A stretch of DNA of 64,000 nt from Sphingomonas canadensis (GTDB taxonomy: Bacteria > Pseudomonadota > Alphaproteobacteria > Sphingomonadales > Sphingomonadaceae), in NCBI RefSeq assembly GCF_026013525.1, contig NZ_JAPDRA010000006.1, positions 1 to 64,000 of the forward strand, read 5' to 3'. The position numbers and the translations under genes are program-made. A model generated the notes under the pieces. That model made no database searches. It was not told the DNA's origin and saw nothing but the letters and a program-made list of their open reading frames with translations. Below, piece after piece: positions 9,529 through 19,260 of this stretch. Every line of letters starts with the position of its first letter. Position 1 is the first letter of the stretch.

Positions 9529-9935
9529 TGACGGGTCCTCCGCGCATCGGCGGCGCGGGCCTGGCCGATGCTGGTCTGCAGGGTTTCATATTGTTCGGGG
9601 GTGAAGCCGGCCTCCAGAAAGGCCGCCAGCTCGCGCGGGGGCACGGCATAGCCCTTCAGCCAGGCGAACACCGCGATGCGGCGCAGCGCCTCCAGCCGGG
9701 GATCGGCCAGCCGGGGCCGCGGGCGGCTGCTGCCGAAGATCGTGCCGAGCGCCAGCGATACCCGTCCCGGCTCGCGCAGGCTGGCGAGCCCGTCCTTGCG
9801 GGCGACCGCGACCACCGACCATTCAAGCGCGGAAAGCCGCCCGGCCTCGATATCCGGCAGCGCGGCGGCGCGGACGCCGTGGAAAGCGGGAACGAAGCCT
9901 CCGGCGACGTGATCGTCGATTGCAAGAAAGGCCAT
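9525..9935 (-). CDS. Conserved-looking hypothetical protein, first gene of the RND efflux operon
   Basis: I do not recognise this 136-residue protein. It has no signal peptide, membrane segment or metal motif; the C-terminal half is helical and charged (LEALRRIAVFAWLKGYAVP, then a GFTPEQYETL helix). A strong GGGAGGAG site seven bases before the ATG at 9935, and an ATGA overlap with the adaptor gene, show that it is a real translated gene. Its position suggests a regulator or accessory factor of the pump, but nothing in the sequence shows this. Confidence 0.7.
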   Translation of the reverse strand: MAFLAIDDHVAGGFVPAFHGVRAAALPDIEAGRLSALEWSVVAVARKDGLASLREPGRVSLALGTIFGSSRPRPRLADPRLEALRRIAVFAWLKGYAVPPRELAAFLEAGFTPEQYETLQTSIGQARAADARRTRQ

Positions 9936-10128
9936 GGCGCAACTCCTCCCTGCCGCTGGCATGCCGCCCGCGGTGCTGGTTGTTTCCTCTCCGGGTTCAC
10001 CATGGCGGCCCGCATCCCGGCCGGCCGCTACGCGCGCCCACCGGTTCGCCGGACGGCACCTGCCGTCCGCGCGCTTGCGGTTCGTCCTTCGGTATCCCTG
10101 TTCGTCAGCCGGACATCTGTCCAGCGAC

Positions 10129-10150
10129 TTCTATACTGACTGGTATAGAA
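10129..10150. promoter_or_regulatory. 22-bp perfect palindrome upstream of the efflux operon
   Basis: TTCTATAC-N6-GTATAGAA is a perfect 8-base inverted repeat, about 200 bases before the first operon gene (start 9935) and on the far side from the TetR gene, whose stop is at 10226. TetR proteins bind such sites. A half-like TATAGAAAT block recurs near 10190. It is probably the operator by which the adjacent TetR protein represses the efflux genes. Confidence 0.6.
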
Positions 10151-10225
10151 ATCATGCGGCACTGCGTCAAGGGAGTTTCGTACCGGCCGTTATAGAAATT
10201 TTATCGGCGGGTGCAAACTCTTGTT

Positions 10226-10837
10226 TCAGCGGCCCGGCCACAGCGCCAGGCTGGTGTCGATCAACTGGCGCAGTTCGTCGCGCGATGCGCCGGCGCCGGC
10301 CTGCACCGCCATCCCCTGCATCACCGCGGTCAGGAAGGCGGTGAGCCCCGTGGGATCGACATGGCCGGGCAGATCGCCCTCGCGCTTGGCGCGCTCGAAC
10401 CGTTCGAGCAGCGCGCGCTTCGACGCCATCCCGCGTTCCAGCACCTGTTCGCGGATGGCCTCCGCCTCGGTACCGCACGCGACCGAGCTGATCACGCTCA
10501 GGCAGCCGCAGGGATTCTCCCCGCCGGTATGCACCTCCAGCGCGCCGTTCAGCAGATGCTCGGCCACGCCGCGCGCGGTGGGCGCCTTCAGCGCCTCGCC
10601 GACATAGGCCAGCTTTTCGCGCTCATAGAGGTCCAGCGCCTTCTGGAAGAGCGCTTCCTTGTTGCCGAACGCCGCGTACAGACTCGGCTTGGTGATGCCC
10701 ATGGCCTCGGTAAGGTCGGCCATGGAAGCGCCTTCATAGCCCTTGGTCCAGAAGACGCGCAGCGCCGAGGTGAGCGCCGCATCGACGCAGAATTCGCGCG
10801 GGCGGCCCTTGGCGGCATTGACGACGGCTGTTTCCAT
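10226..10837 (-). CDS. TetR/AcrR-family transcriptional regulator
   Basis: This 203-residue repressor-type protein has the canonical N-terminal helix-turn-helix (GASMADLTEAMGITKPSLYAAF) followed by KEALFQKALDLYE, typical of TetR proteins, and a ligand-binding C-terminal domain with several cysteines (CGCLSVISSVACG). The start at 10837 fits the usual arginine-free N-terminus; longer in-frame starts run into the operator region. It precedes the RND operon on the same strand, with two palindromes nearby, so local control of efflux and autoregulation are likely. The inducing ligand is unknown. Confidence 0.9.
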   Translation of the reverse strand: METAVVNAAKGRPREFCVDAALTSALRVFWTKGYEGASMADLTEAMGITKPSLYAAFGNKEALFQKALDLYEREKLAYVGEALKAPTARGVAEHLLNGALEVHTGGENPCGCLSVISSVACGTEAEAIREQVLERGMASKRALLERFERAKREGDLPGHVDPTGLTAFLTAVMQGMAVQAGAGASRDELRQLIDTSLALWPGR

Positions 10838-10840
10838 AAC

Positions 10841-10863
10841 GCTCGGTATATATGTCACCGAGC
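10841..10863. promoter_or_regulatory. Inverted repeat at the tetR start (putative autoregulatory operator)
   Basis: GCTCGGT (10841-10847) and ACCGAGC (10857-10863) form perfect seven-base arms around an AT-rich nine-base spacer (ATATATGTC), beginning three bases upstream of the TetR gene's start codon. The sequence differs from the 10129-10150 palindrome, so it may be read by another factor or may be an RNA hairpin in the leader. Confidence 0.4.
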
Positions 10864-10909
10864 CGCACTTGTCCATGCCGTCCCGCGGGAACCGTCCGCG
10901 CACGCCCGG

Positions 10910-12286
<1,377 letters not shown>

Positions 12287-12433
12287 CAGCCCCGCTCCCC
12301 CGCCCGGCGGCGCATGCCCCGGGGCGCAAACTCGGTCATCCGGTCTTCTCCGCCTGGGTTCCGCGATCCGGTGGCGCCGCGGCCGATGGCGCCGCGGATA
12401 GCAGCATCGCGCCCACCCGTCAGCCCGCGCCCG

Positions 12434-12733
12434 TCAGCCTGTGGCCGCCAGCAGGTCCAGCGTACGCGCCATCGCCACGTCGCGGTGCGAAATCCCGCCC
12501 GCGTCGTGCGTGGTCAGCACCACGTCCACGACATTGTAGATGTTGGACCATTCGGGATGATGGTCCGCCTTCTCCGCCGCCAGCGCCACGCGCGCCATGA
12601 AGCCGAAGGCCGCGATGAAATCGGCGAAGACGAAGCGCTTGGCGATCGCGTCGCGCCCCGCCGCCGGCTCCCATCCGGCGAGTGCGGGCAACAGCGCGGC
12701 GCGCTCGTCCGGGGTCAGCGGCGCAACGGTCAT
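12434..12733 (-). CDS. phhB: Pterin-4a-carbinolamine dehydratase
   Basis: This 99-residue protein dehydrates 4a-hydroxytetrahydrobiopterin so that the pterin cofactor of phenylalanine hydroxylase can be recycled. The DHHPEW motif and the C-terminal [15 protein letters not shown] block are diagnostic of the PCD/DCoH family. It sits nine bases downstream of phhA, the classic pair, and length is normal for bacterial PhhB. Confidence 0.95.
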   Translation of the reverse strand: MTVAPLTPDERAALLPALAGWEPAAGRDAIAKRFVFADFIAAFGFMARVALAAEKADHHPEWSNIYNVVDVVLTTHDAGGISHRDVAMARTLDLLAATG

Positions 12734-12742
12734 CCGCTTCGC

Positions 12743-13582
12743 TCAGGCCGCGATGCGATAGGGTTCGTCGGCCGGATCGCTGTCGCCGGGCTCCAGCGCC
12801 GGGCTGCCCGCCACCTGGGTATAGACCGAAGCCAGGTCGGTCTCCTCCATCACGCGCAGCAGATGCTCGAAGCTGTCAACGACGAAATACACGCCCTGGA
12901 ACCGGTCGAAATGATATTTGGTGCGCATCACCCGCGCCACGTCGAGCCGCAGCCGCCGCACGCCCGGGGCGGTCAGCGCCGCCACCGTCTCGGCATAGCT
13001 GGACAACAGCCCGCCGCCGAACGCGCGCAGCCCGCCGTCCTCCGCCACCAGCCCGAACTCGACGGTGTAGAGCCACAGCCGCCCCAGATAATCGGCCGCC
13101 CCCAGCTTCTCCGCGCGCAGCCCCGCCTGGCCATAGGCGACCATGAATTCGGCGAACACCGGATCGGTGAGCATCGGCACATGCCCGAACAGGTCGTGGT
13201 ACATGTCCGGCTCTTCGCTATAATCCATGTCCTCGGCGGATCGCAGGAAATTGGCCGCCGGAAAGCGCCGGTTGGCGAGATGTTCGAAGAACGGCTGGTT
13301 GGGGATGAAGCCGGGCACGGGCACCACCTCCCATCCCGTCGCGGCGCGCAGGCGCGGGTTCAGGTTCTTCAGGTCCGGGATGCCCGGCTCCATCACCTGC
13401 AGCAGGTCCAGCCCCTTCAGGAACGCGCGCGAGGCATAGCCCTCCAGCGCGCGCGAATTGGTGGCGAGCAGCTTGTCCCACACCGCATGTTCCCGGGCGG
13501 TGAAGGCCTCCCAGTTCTGCGGCATCGTCCAGTCCGCGGCACAGCCCGGGGGCGGCGCATCGAACACATGGGATATGGCCAC
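12743..13582 (-). CDS. phhA: Phenylalanine 4-monooxygenase
   Basis: This 279-residue non-heme iron enzyme hydroxylates phenylalanine to tyrosine using tetrahydropterin and oxygen. The iron-binding facial triad is visible: HDLFGH gives His129 and His134, and the downstream glutamate lies in YTVEFGLV. Length fits the short bacterial enzymes that lack the mammalian regulatory domain. It is the first gene of phhAB and divergent from an Lrp-type regulator 193 bases away, the usual arrangement for aromatic amino-acid induction. Confidence 0.97.
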   Translation of the reverse strand: MAISHVFDAPPPGCAADWTMPQNWEAFTAREHAVWDKLLATNSRALEGYASRAFLKGLDLLQVMEPGIPDLKNLNPRLRAATGWEVVPVPGFIPNQPFFEHLANRRFPAANFLRSAEDMDYSEEPDMYHDLFGHVPMLTDPVFAEFMVAYGQAGLRAEKLGAADYLGRLWLYTVEFGLVAEDGGLRAFGGGLLSSYAETVAALTAPGVRRLRLDVARVMRTKYHFDRFQGVYFVVDSFEHLLRVMEETDLASVYTQVAGSPALEPGDSDPADEPYRIAA

Positions 13583-13775
13583 ATCATCCTCCGCATTGCG
13601 CTTGTCAGGATGACGGGAATAGCCGCTCCGCGATCGAACATTGTGCCGTTCTTGCGTGCCAAACGCCGAAAATTCAGAACGTTGTCCCTACGTATTTTCT
13701 AGCGCCGATACGTCGTTTTGAGTATCCATCACTTCACAGGCTAATCGTTTTGTGTGGCGATCCGGAGGGGTTGGA

Positions 13776-14246
13776 TTGGACAAGCTGGACTGGAAGATCC
13801 TGGGCGAGCTCGAACGCGACGGGCGCCAATCCTATGCGGAGCTGGGCGAGCATATCGGGCTTTCCAAATCGCCCTGCTGGTCGCGGGTGCGCAACCTTGA
13901 GGAAGGCGGCGTCATCCAGGGCTATACCGTGCGCATCGATCCCGAGGCGCTGGGGCTGGCGGTGCAGAGCTTCGTCCATGTCCGCATCAAGCTGGACGCG
14001 CATGAGGCGTTCGAGGCCGCGGTGATGGCGCATCCGGCGGTGATCGAATGCCACACCACCGCGGGCGACGGCGACTATCTGCTGCGCGTCTTCGCCCAGT
14101 CGGTGGGCCATCTCGACGATCTGCTGCGGCAGGATCTGTCGAAGCTGCCGGGCGTCCACCGCCTGGCTTCGACGATCTGCCTGAAGACGATCAAGCGCAA
14201 CGGGCCGCTGACCGGATGGGCCGGCGCGCTGCCCCGCAAGGGCTGA
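13776..14246 (+). CDS. Lrp/AsnC-family transcriptional regulator
   Basis: This 156-residue regulator has an N-terminal AsnC helix-turn-helix (DGRQSYAELGEHIGLSKSPC) and a C-terminal RAM ligand-sensing domain (VIECHTTAGDGDYLLRV). The TTG at 13776 is preferred because GGAGG lies seven bases before it and the predicted N-terminus, LDKLDWKIL, is the standard Lrp opening; a GTG at 13752 would add eight residues. It lies between divergent phhAB and the downstream kyn genes, so it probably responds to phenylalanine, tryptophan or kynurenine. That role is inferred from position. Confidence 0.92.
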   Translation: MDKLDWKILGELERDGRQSYAELGEHIGLSKSPCWSRVRNLEEGGVIQGYTVRIDPEALGLAVQSFVHVRIKLDAHEAFEAAVMAHPAVIECHTTAGDGDYLLRVFAQSVGHLDDLLRQDLSKLPGVHRLASTICLKTIKRNGPLTGWAGALPRKG

Positions 14247-14285
14247 CGCGGGCGCGGGAGCAATATCGCCGGGCTCGGCCCGGCC

Positions 14286-15206
14286 ATGGAGAGCGGGATG
14301 GAAATCAAGCGGACCAGGGACGACGGCATCGACGTCTTCGAGGCGAAGATCGACGGCGAGATGATCCAGTGGGACAGCGGGCTCACCTATGCCCGGCATA
14401 TCCAGACCGGGCCGCTGCTCGCGTCGCAGATCCCCGTGTCGGACAAGCCCGACGAGATGCTGTTCATCGTCATGCACCAGACGATGGAGCTGTGGCTCAA
14501 GCTGGTGCTTCACGAGGCCGGCCAGGTGGTCGCCGCGCTGCGCGAAAACCGGCTGGAGGCCGCGGGCAAGACGCTCGACCGGATCGCCACGATCCAGCGC
14601 CACATGATCCATAGCTGGGAGGTGCTGGCGACGCTTACCGCGCATGATTTCCTCACCTTCCGGGGCTATCTGCGCCGCGCGTCGGGCTTCCAGTCGCACC
14701 AGTTCCGCCAGCTCGAATTCCTGCTGGGCAACAAGCGGGAAGACATGATGCTGGTCCACCGCGACGATCCGGCCGCCACCGCGGTGCTGGAGGCCGCCTA
14801 TCGCGCGCCCTCGCTCTATGACGAGGTCCTCCAGCTCCTCGCGCGCCACGGCTTCGCGGTACCCGCCGAATATCTGGAGCGCGACTGGACCCGGCCGCAC
14901 GTCCCGTCCCAGGCGATCGAGGACATCTGGCTGGAAATCTACACCAGCCCGGAGAAGCATTGGGCGATCTATTCGCTCGCGGAAAAGATCACCGCGCTCG
15001 AATATTATTTCCAGGAATGGCGCTTCAAGCACATGAAGACCGTCGCGCGCGTGATCGGGCACAAGCCCGGCACCGGCGGATCGGCCGGCGTCGATTATCT
15101 GGTCAAGTCGCTCAACCTGCGCTTCTTCCCGGAGCTGTGGTCGATGCGCACGCGGATGACCGCGCCGCGCGAAGGCGGCAATTATGCCGATGCGCCGGAG
15201 GCCTGA
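14286..15206 (+). CDS. kynA: Tryptophan 2,3-dioxygenase
   Basis: This 306-residue heme enzyme opens the indole ring of L-tryptophan to N-formylkynurenine. Diagnostic segments include GLTYARHIQTGPLL, the FQSHQFRQLEFLLGNK helix, and the C-terminal heme-ligand region WRFKHMKTVARVIG followed by GTGGSAGVDYL. A second in-frame ATG four codons in (14298) is equally plausible. It begins the kynABU run; the stop is five bases before the formamidase start. Confidence 0.96.
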   Translation: MESGMEIKRTRDDGIDVFEAKIDGEMIQWDSGLTYARHIQTGPLLASQIPVSDKPDEMLFIVMHQTMELWLKLVLHEAGQVVAALRENRLEAAGKTLDRIATIQRHMIHSWEVLATLTAHDFLTFRGYLRRASGFQSHQFRQLEFLLGNKREDMMLVHRDDPAATAVLEAAYRAPSLYDEVLQLLARHGFAVPAEYLERDWTRPHVPSQAIEDIWLEIYTSPEKHWAIYSLAEKITALEYYFQEWRFKHMKTVARVIGHKPGTGGSAGVDYLVKSLNLRFFPELWSMRTRMTAPREGGNYADAPEA

Positions 15207-15210
15207 TCCG

Positions 15211-15843
15211 GTGCCGCGCATCCACGACATCTCCCAGCCGCTGCACCCCCGCGTGCCGGTGTGGCCGGGCGAGCCGCCCTTCGCCTACACCCGCCTCGCC
15301 GCGATCGGCCCCGATTGCCCGATCAACGTGGGCAGCATCGCGGCCGGGGTCCACACCGGCACCCATGCCGATGCGCCGCTGCATTACGATCCTGCGGGCG
15401 CGGATTCGGCGTCCTGCTCGCTCGATCCCTATATCGGCCCCTGCGTGCTCGCCGACGTCCGCCATGCCGGCGCCACCGTGGGCGAGGCGGACGTGCCGTG
15501 GCAGGTGCTGGCGGGCGCCGAGCGCGTGCTGCTGCGGACATATGAGAGCTTCCCGTCCGAACGCTGGGATTCCGCGTTCAAGGCGATCGACGCCGCGGTG
15601 ATCGCGCGGATGGCCGCCATGGGCGTGGTGCTGATCGGCACCGACGCCGCCTCGCTCGATCCCGAACAATCGAAGACGCTCGACGCGCACCATGCCGTCC
15701 AGTCCGCCGGGATGCGCATCCTTGAAGGGCTGGTGCTCGATGCCGTGCCGCCGGGCCGGTACGAGCTGATCGCCCTGCCGCTCCGCATCGTGGGCGCCGA
15801 TGCCAGCCCCGTCCGCGCCATCCTCCGGGAGCTTTCCGAATGA
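15211..15843 (+). CDS. kynB: Kynurenine formamidase (cyclase family)
   Basis: This 210-residue zinc enzyme hydrolyses N-formylkynurenine to kynurenine and formate. The metal motif HTGTHADAP (His48, His52, Asp54) and the opening IHDISQPL are typical of bacterial KynB. The GTG at 15211 gives the normal length and clears the kynA stop; the longer in-frame ATG at 15184 would overlap kynA. The stop overlaps the kynU start by four bases. Confidence 0.93.
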   Translation: MPRIHDISQPLHPRVPVWPGEPPFAYTRLAAIGPDCPINVGSIAAGVHTGTHADAPLHYDPAGADSASCSLDPYIGPCVLADVRHAGATVGEADVPWQVLAGAERVLLRTYESFPSERWDSAFKAIDAAVIARMAAMGVVLIGTDAASLDPEQSKTLDAHHAVQSAGMRILEGLVLDAVPPGRYELIALPLRIVGADASPVRAILRELSE

Positions 15844-17075
15844 CCGACCTGAGCCGCACCGCGGCCAACCTCGATCTCGCCGATCCGCTCGCGGGCTTCC
15901 GCGATCGCTTCCGGCTTCGCGAGGGGCTGATCTATCTCGACGGCAATTCGCTGGGCGCGCTGCCCCGCGCCACGCCGGGGCGCATGGCCGATGCCGTGGC
16001 CCGGGAATGGGGCGAGGGGCTGATCACCTCCTGGCTCGGCGCCGAATGGTCCACCGCGCCGCGCCGCATCGGCGACAAGATCGCCCGCCTGCTCGGCGCC
16101 CGGCCGGGCGAGGTCATCGTGGCCGATTCCACCTCGATCAACATCTTCAAGGCGCTCACCGCCGCGCTGTCGCTGCGCCCCGAACGATCGGTGATCCTGT
16201 CGGAAAAGACCAACTTCCCCACCGACGTCTATATGATGCAGGGGATCGAGGCCTTTTCGGGCGGCCGCGTCCGCTCGGTCACCGTCGCGCCGGATGCGGT
16301 GCTCGATGCGCTGGACGAGAATGTCGCGGTGCTGCTGCTCACCCAGGTCCACTATAAGTCGGGCTTGGTCCGCGACATGGCGGAGGTCACCCGCCGCGCG
16401 CAGCAGGCCGGCGCGCTGGTGGTATGGGACCTCAGCCACAGCGCCGGCGCGATCCCCGTGGACCTCAATGGTGCCAACGCCGATTTCGCGATCGGCTGCG
16501 GCTACAAGTTCCTCAACGGCGGCCCGGGCGCCCCCGCCTATCTGTTCGCCGCCGCGCGCCACCATGGCGCGATGCCGGTGCTGTCGGGCTGGTTCGGCCA
16601 CGCCCGCCCCTTCGACTTCGACGAGGATTACGCGCCCGCCCCGGGCATCGAGCGCTTCCTGTGCGGCACGCCCCAGGTGCTGGGGCTCACCGCGCTCGAA
16701 TGCGGCGTGGACCTGATGCTGGAGGCCGACATGGCCGAGGTGCGGCGCAAGTCGCTGCGGCTGGGCGAGCTGTTCGTCGAGGCGATGGCGCCGCTGTGCC
16801 GCGATCACGGCTTCGCGCTGGCCAGCCCGGCCGATGCGGATCGCCGCGGCAGCCAGGTCGCCTACAGCCACCCCCAGGGCTATGCGATGATCCAGGCGCT
16901 GAAGGAGCTGGACGTCGTCGCCGATTTCCGCGCGCCGGACGTGCTGCGCTTCGGCCTCACCCCGCTCTATCTGCGCTACGCCGATGTGGTGGAGACGGTC
17001 GCCCGGCTCGAAACCGTCTGCCGCACCCGCGCCTGGGACAAGCCCGCCTATCGCGAACGCGCCGCGGTCACCTGA
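15840..17075 (+). CDS. kynU: Kynureninase
   Basis: This 411-residue PLP enzyme cleaves kynurenine to anthranilate and alanine. The PLP lysine is Lys223 in GCGYKFLNGGPG, and DLSHSAGAIPVDL provides the cofactor aspartate. Length is standard. It completes the anthranilate branch of tryptophan breakdown, but no anthranilate 1,2-dioxygenase follows. Instead the next genes encode a nitrilase and gentisate-type ring-cleavage enzymes. Confidence 0.96.
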   Translation: MTDLSRTAANLDLADPLAGFRDRFRLREGLIYLDGNSLGALPRATPGRMADAVAREWGEGLITSWLGAEWSTAPRRIGDKIARLLGARPGEVIVADSTSINIFKALTAALSLRPERSVILSEKTNFPTDVYMMQGIEAFSGGRVRSVTVAPDAVLDALDENVAVLLLTQVHYKSGLVRDMAEVTRRAQQAGALVVWDLSHSAGAIPVDLNGANADFAIGCGYKFLNGGPGAPAYLFAAARHHGAMPVLSGWFGHARPFDFDEDYAPAPGIERFLCGTPQVLGLTALECGVDLMLEADMAEVRRKSLRLGELFVEAMAPLCRDHGFALASPADADRRGSQVAYSHPQGYAMIQALKELDVVADFRAPDVLRFGLTPLYLRYADVVETVARLETVCRTRAWDKPAYRERAAVT

Positions 17076-17086
17076 GGAGCACGCCC

Positions 17087-18106
17087 ATGGTCCACCTGCC
17101 CAAGTCCCGCGTGGCAGCCGTCCAGTCGGCGCCGGTGTTCCTCGATCCCGAGGCGACCGTCGACAAGGCGTGCGCGCTGATCGCGGAAGCCGCCGCCAAC
17201 GGCGCGCGGCTGGTCGCCTTTCCGGAGGTGTTCGTCGCCGCCTATCCCTATTGGAACTGGCTGATGAACCCGATCGAGGGCGCGCCCTGGTTCGAACGGC
17301 TCTACCATGCCTCGGTCGATCTGGAGGGGCCGCAGGTCGCCCGGCTGCGCGCCGCCGCGCGCGAGCATGGCTGCGTGGTGGTGATCGGCATCAACGAACG
17401 CGATCCGCTCAGCGTCGGCACGCTCTACAATACCAACCTGATCATCGGCGACGATGGCGCGCTGCTCGGCCGCCACCGCAAGCTGGTGCCCACCTGGGCG
17501 GAGAAGCTGAGCTGGGCGGGCGGCGACGGCGCCTCGATCCGCGTCTATGACACCCCCGTCGGCCGGCTGGGCACGCTGGCGTGCGGGGAGAACACCAACA
17601 CGCTGGCCCGCTTCGCGCTGCTTTCGCAGGGCGAGCTGGTCCATGTCGCCAACTATATCGCGCTGCCCGTCGCCCCGGCGTCGTACAACATGGCCGACGC
17701 GATCCGCATCCGCGCCACCGCCCATTCGTTCGAGGGGAAGGTGTTCACCATCGTCGCCTGCTCGACCGTGAGCCCGGAGATCGTGGCGGCGATGAGCGAG
17801 GGCCGGCCGGAGAACCGCGCGCTGCTCGAACGGCCCAATTCGGCCTTCTCCGGCGTGATCGATCCGCACGGCAACCTGGTCGGCGATCCGCTGATCGACG
17901 TGGAGGGCATCGTCTATGCCGATATCGACCTGGCCGATTGCGTCCGCCCCAAGCTGATGCACGACATCACCGGCGGCTATAACCGCTTCGACGTCTTTTC
18001 GCTGACCGTCGATCGCACGCCGCGCGCGCCCGCGGCGTTCCGCGATCCCGCCCCGGAAACCGCGCCCGATGCCGGCGCCACGGAGACCCCGCACCATGAG
18101 CGATAA
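17087..18106 (+). CDS. Nitrilase / carbon-nitrogen hydrolase
   Basis: This 339-residue member of the nitrilase superfamily has the Glu-Lys-Cys triad in standard order: the glutamate in LVAFPEVFVAAYP, the lysine in RHRKLVPTW and Cys166 in LACGENTN. The CGEN in place of CWEN is seen in some proteobacterial nitrilase-like proteins. It would hydrolyse a nitrile or possibly an amide to an acid plus ammonia. It is 11 bases after kynU and overlaps the bicupin gene by 11 bases, so it belongs to this operon. The substrate could be an aromatic nitrile feeding the ring-cleavage steps, or an amide intermediate; neither is shown. Confidence 0.88.
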   Translation: MVHLPKSRVAAVQSAPVFLDPEATVDKACALIAEAAANGARLVAFPEVFVAAYPYWNWLMNPIEGAPWFERLYHASVDLEGPQVARLRAAAREHGCVVVIGINERDPLSVGTLYNTNLIIGDDGALLGRHRKLVPTWAEKLSWAGGDGASIRVYDTPVGRLGTLACGENTNTLARFALLSQGELVHVANYIALPVAPASYNMADAIRIRATAHSFEGKVFTIVACSTVSPEIVAAMSEGRPENRALLERPNSAFSGVIDPHGNLVGDPLIDVEGIVYADIDLADCVRPKLMHDITGGYNRFDVFSLTVDRTPRAPAAFRDPAPETAPDAGATETPHHER

Positions 18107-19235
18107 TCCGTCCATCCTCGACGAGCGCGACCTTCAGCTCGGCCGCTCGCACGTCACCGACACGCCCGAGCTGGAGGCGTTCTACGATCAGCTCGCGGGC
18201 CACAACGCCGGCGCCTTCTGGAAGCGCGCCAACGCCATCGAGCCGTGGGAGCCCGACAGCCGCTACAAGCCCACGCTGTGGCGCTGGGCGGAGATGCGCG
18301 CGCTGTGCCTGCGCGCCATCGCGCTGGTGCGGCCCGAGGAGGCCGGGCGCCGCGTCGTCACGCTGCTCAACGATTCGCCCGCGGGGCGCGAGAATGTCGC
18401 GGTGTGCGGCTGGCTGTTCAGCGGCATGCAGGCGATGAAGCCCGGCGAGATCACCCCCGCGCACAAGCACACCGCATCGGCCCACCGCTTCATCATGGAG
18501 GGGCGCGGCGCCTATACCGTGGTGGATGGACACCATATCACGCTGGGCGCCAACGATTATGTGCTGACGCCCAACGGCTGCTGGCACGATCACGGCGTCG
18601 CGCCCGATGGCGAGGTGTCGATCTGGCAGGACGGGCTCGATATCCCGCTGATGAACTGCCTCGAGGCCAATTTCTACGCGGTCTACGATCAGCCCGCGCA
18701 GACCCCGGCCTTCCCCAGCAACGATCTGCCGCTCAGCTATGGCGGCGCCTCGGTCCGGCCAGAGGGGATCGGCGGCTGGGACAAGCCATATTCGCCGGTG
18801 ATGGTCTATCGCTGGGAAGCGACCCGCGACGCGCTCCACCGGCTGGCCCAGGTGTCCGATGGCTCGCCCTTCGACGGGCACATGGTCCGCTATTCCAATC
18901 CGCTCACCGGCGGCTGGGCGATGCAGACGATGGGGGCGAACATGCAGATGCTGCGCCCCGGCCTGCACACCCGCGCCCACCGCCACACCGGCAATGTGGT
19001 CTATAATGTCGCGGGCGGCCGCGGCTATTCGGTGATCGGCGGCCGGCGGTTCGACTGGCAGGAGCACGACATCTTCTGCGTGCCCGCCTGGACCTGGCAC
19101 GAGCATGTGAACCTGGATCCGGAGAACCCGGCCTATCTCTTCTCCTTCAACGACTTCCCCGTGATGGAAGCCCTCGGCGTGCGCATCGAGGAGCCCTTCG
19201 CGGAAAACGGCGGCCACCAGCCGGTGACCGCCTGA
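18096..19235 (+). CDS. Gentisate 1,2-dioxygenase-like bicupin ring-cleavage dioxygenase
   Basis: This 379-residue Fe(II) enzyme has two cupin domains with complete histidine sets: HKHTASAHR with CWHDHG in the first, HTRAHRHTG with WTWHEHV in the second. This is the gentisate/1-hydroxy-2-naphthoate/salicylate-type dioxygenase family, which splits the ring between carboxyl- and hydroxyl- (or amino-) bearing carbons. The ATG at 18096 has a GGAG site. The hydrolase and maleate isomerase that follow fit gentisate cleavage to maleylpyruvate, then maleate plus pyruvate. A hydroxyanthranilate substrate is also conceivable because the operon makes anthranilate. Confidence 0.88.
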   Translation: MSDNPSILDERDLQLGRSHVTDTPELEAFYDQLAGHNAGAFWKRANAIEPWEPDSRYKPTLWRWAEMRALCLRAIALVRPEEAGRRVVTLLNDSPAGRENVAVCGWLFSGMQAMKPGEITPAHKHTASAHRFIMEGRGAYTVVDGHHITLGANDYVLTPNGCWHDHGVAPDGEVSIWQDGLDIPLMNCLEANFYAVYDQPAQTPAFPSNDLPLSYGGASVRPEGIGGWDKPYSPVMVYRWEATRDALHRLAQVSDGSPFDGHMVRYSNPLTGGWAMQTMGANMQMLRPGLHTRAHRHTGNVVYNVAGGRGYSVIGGRRFDWQEHDIFCVPAWTWHEHVNLDPENPAYLFSFNDFPVMEALGVRIEEPFAENGGHQPVTA

Positions 19236-19260
19236 ACGCCACTCAACATGGGATGATGCA

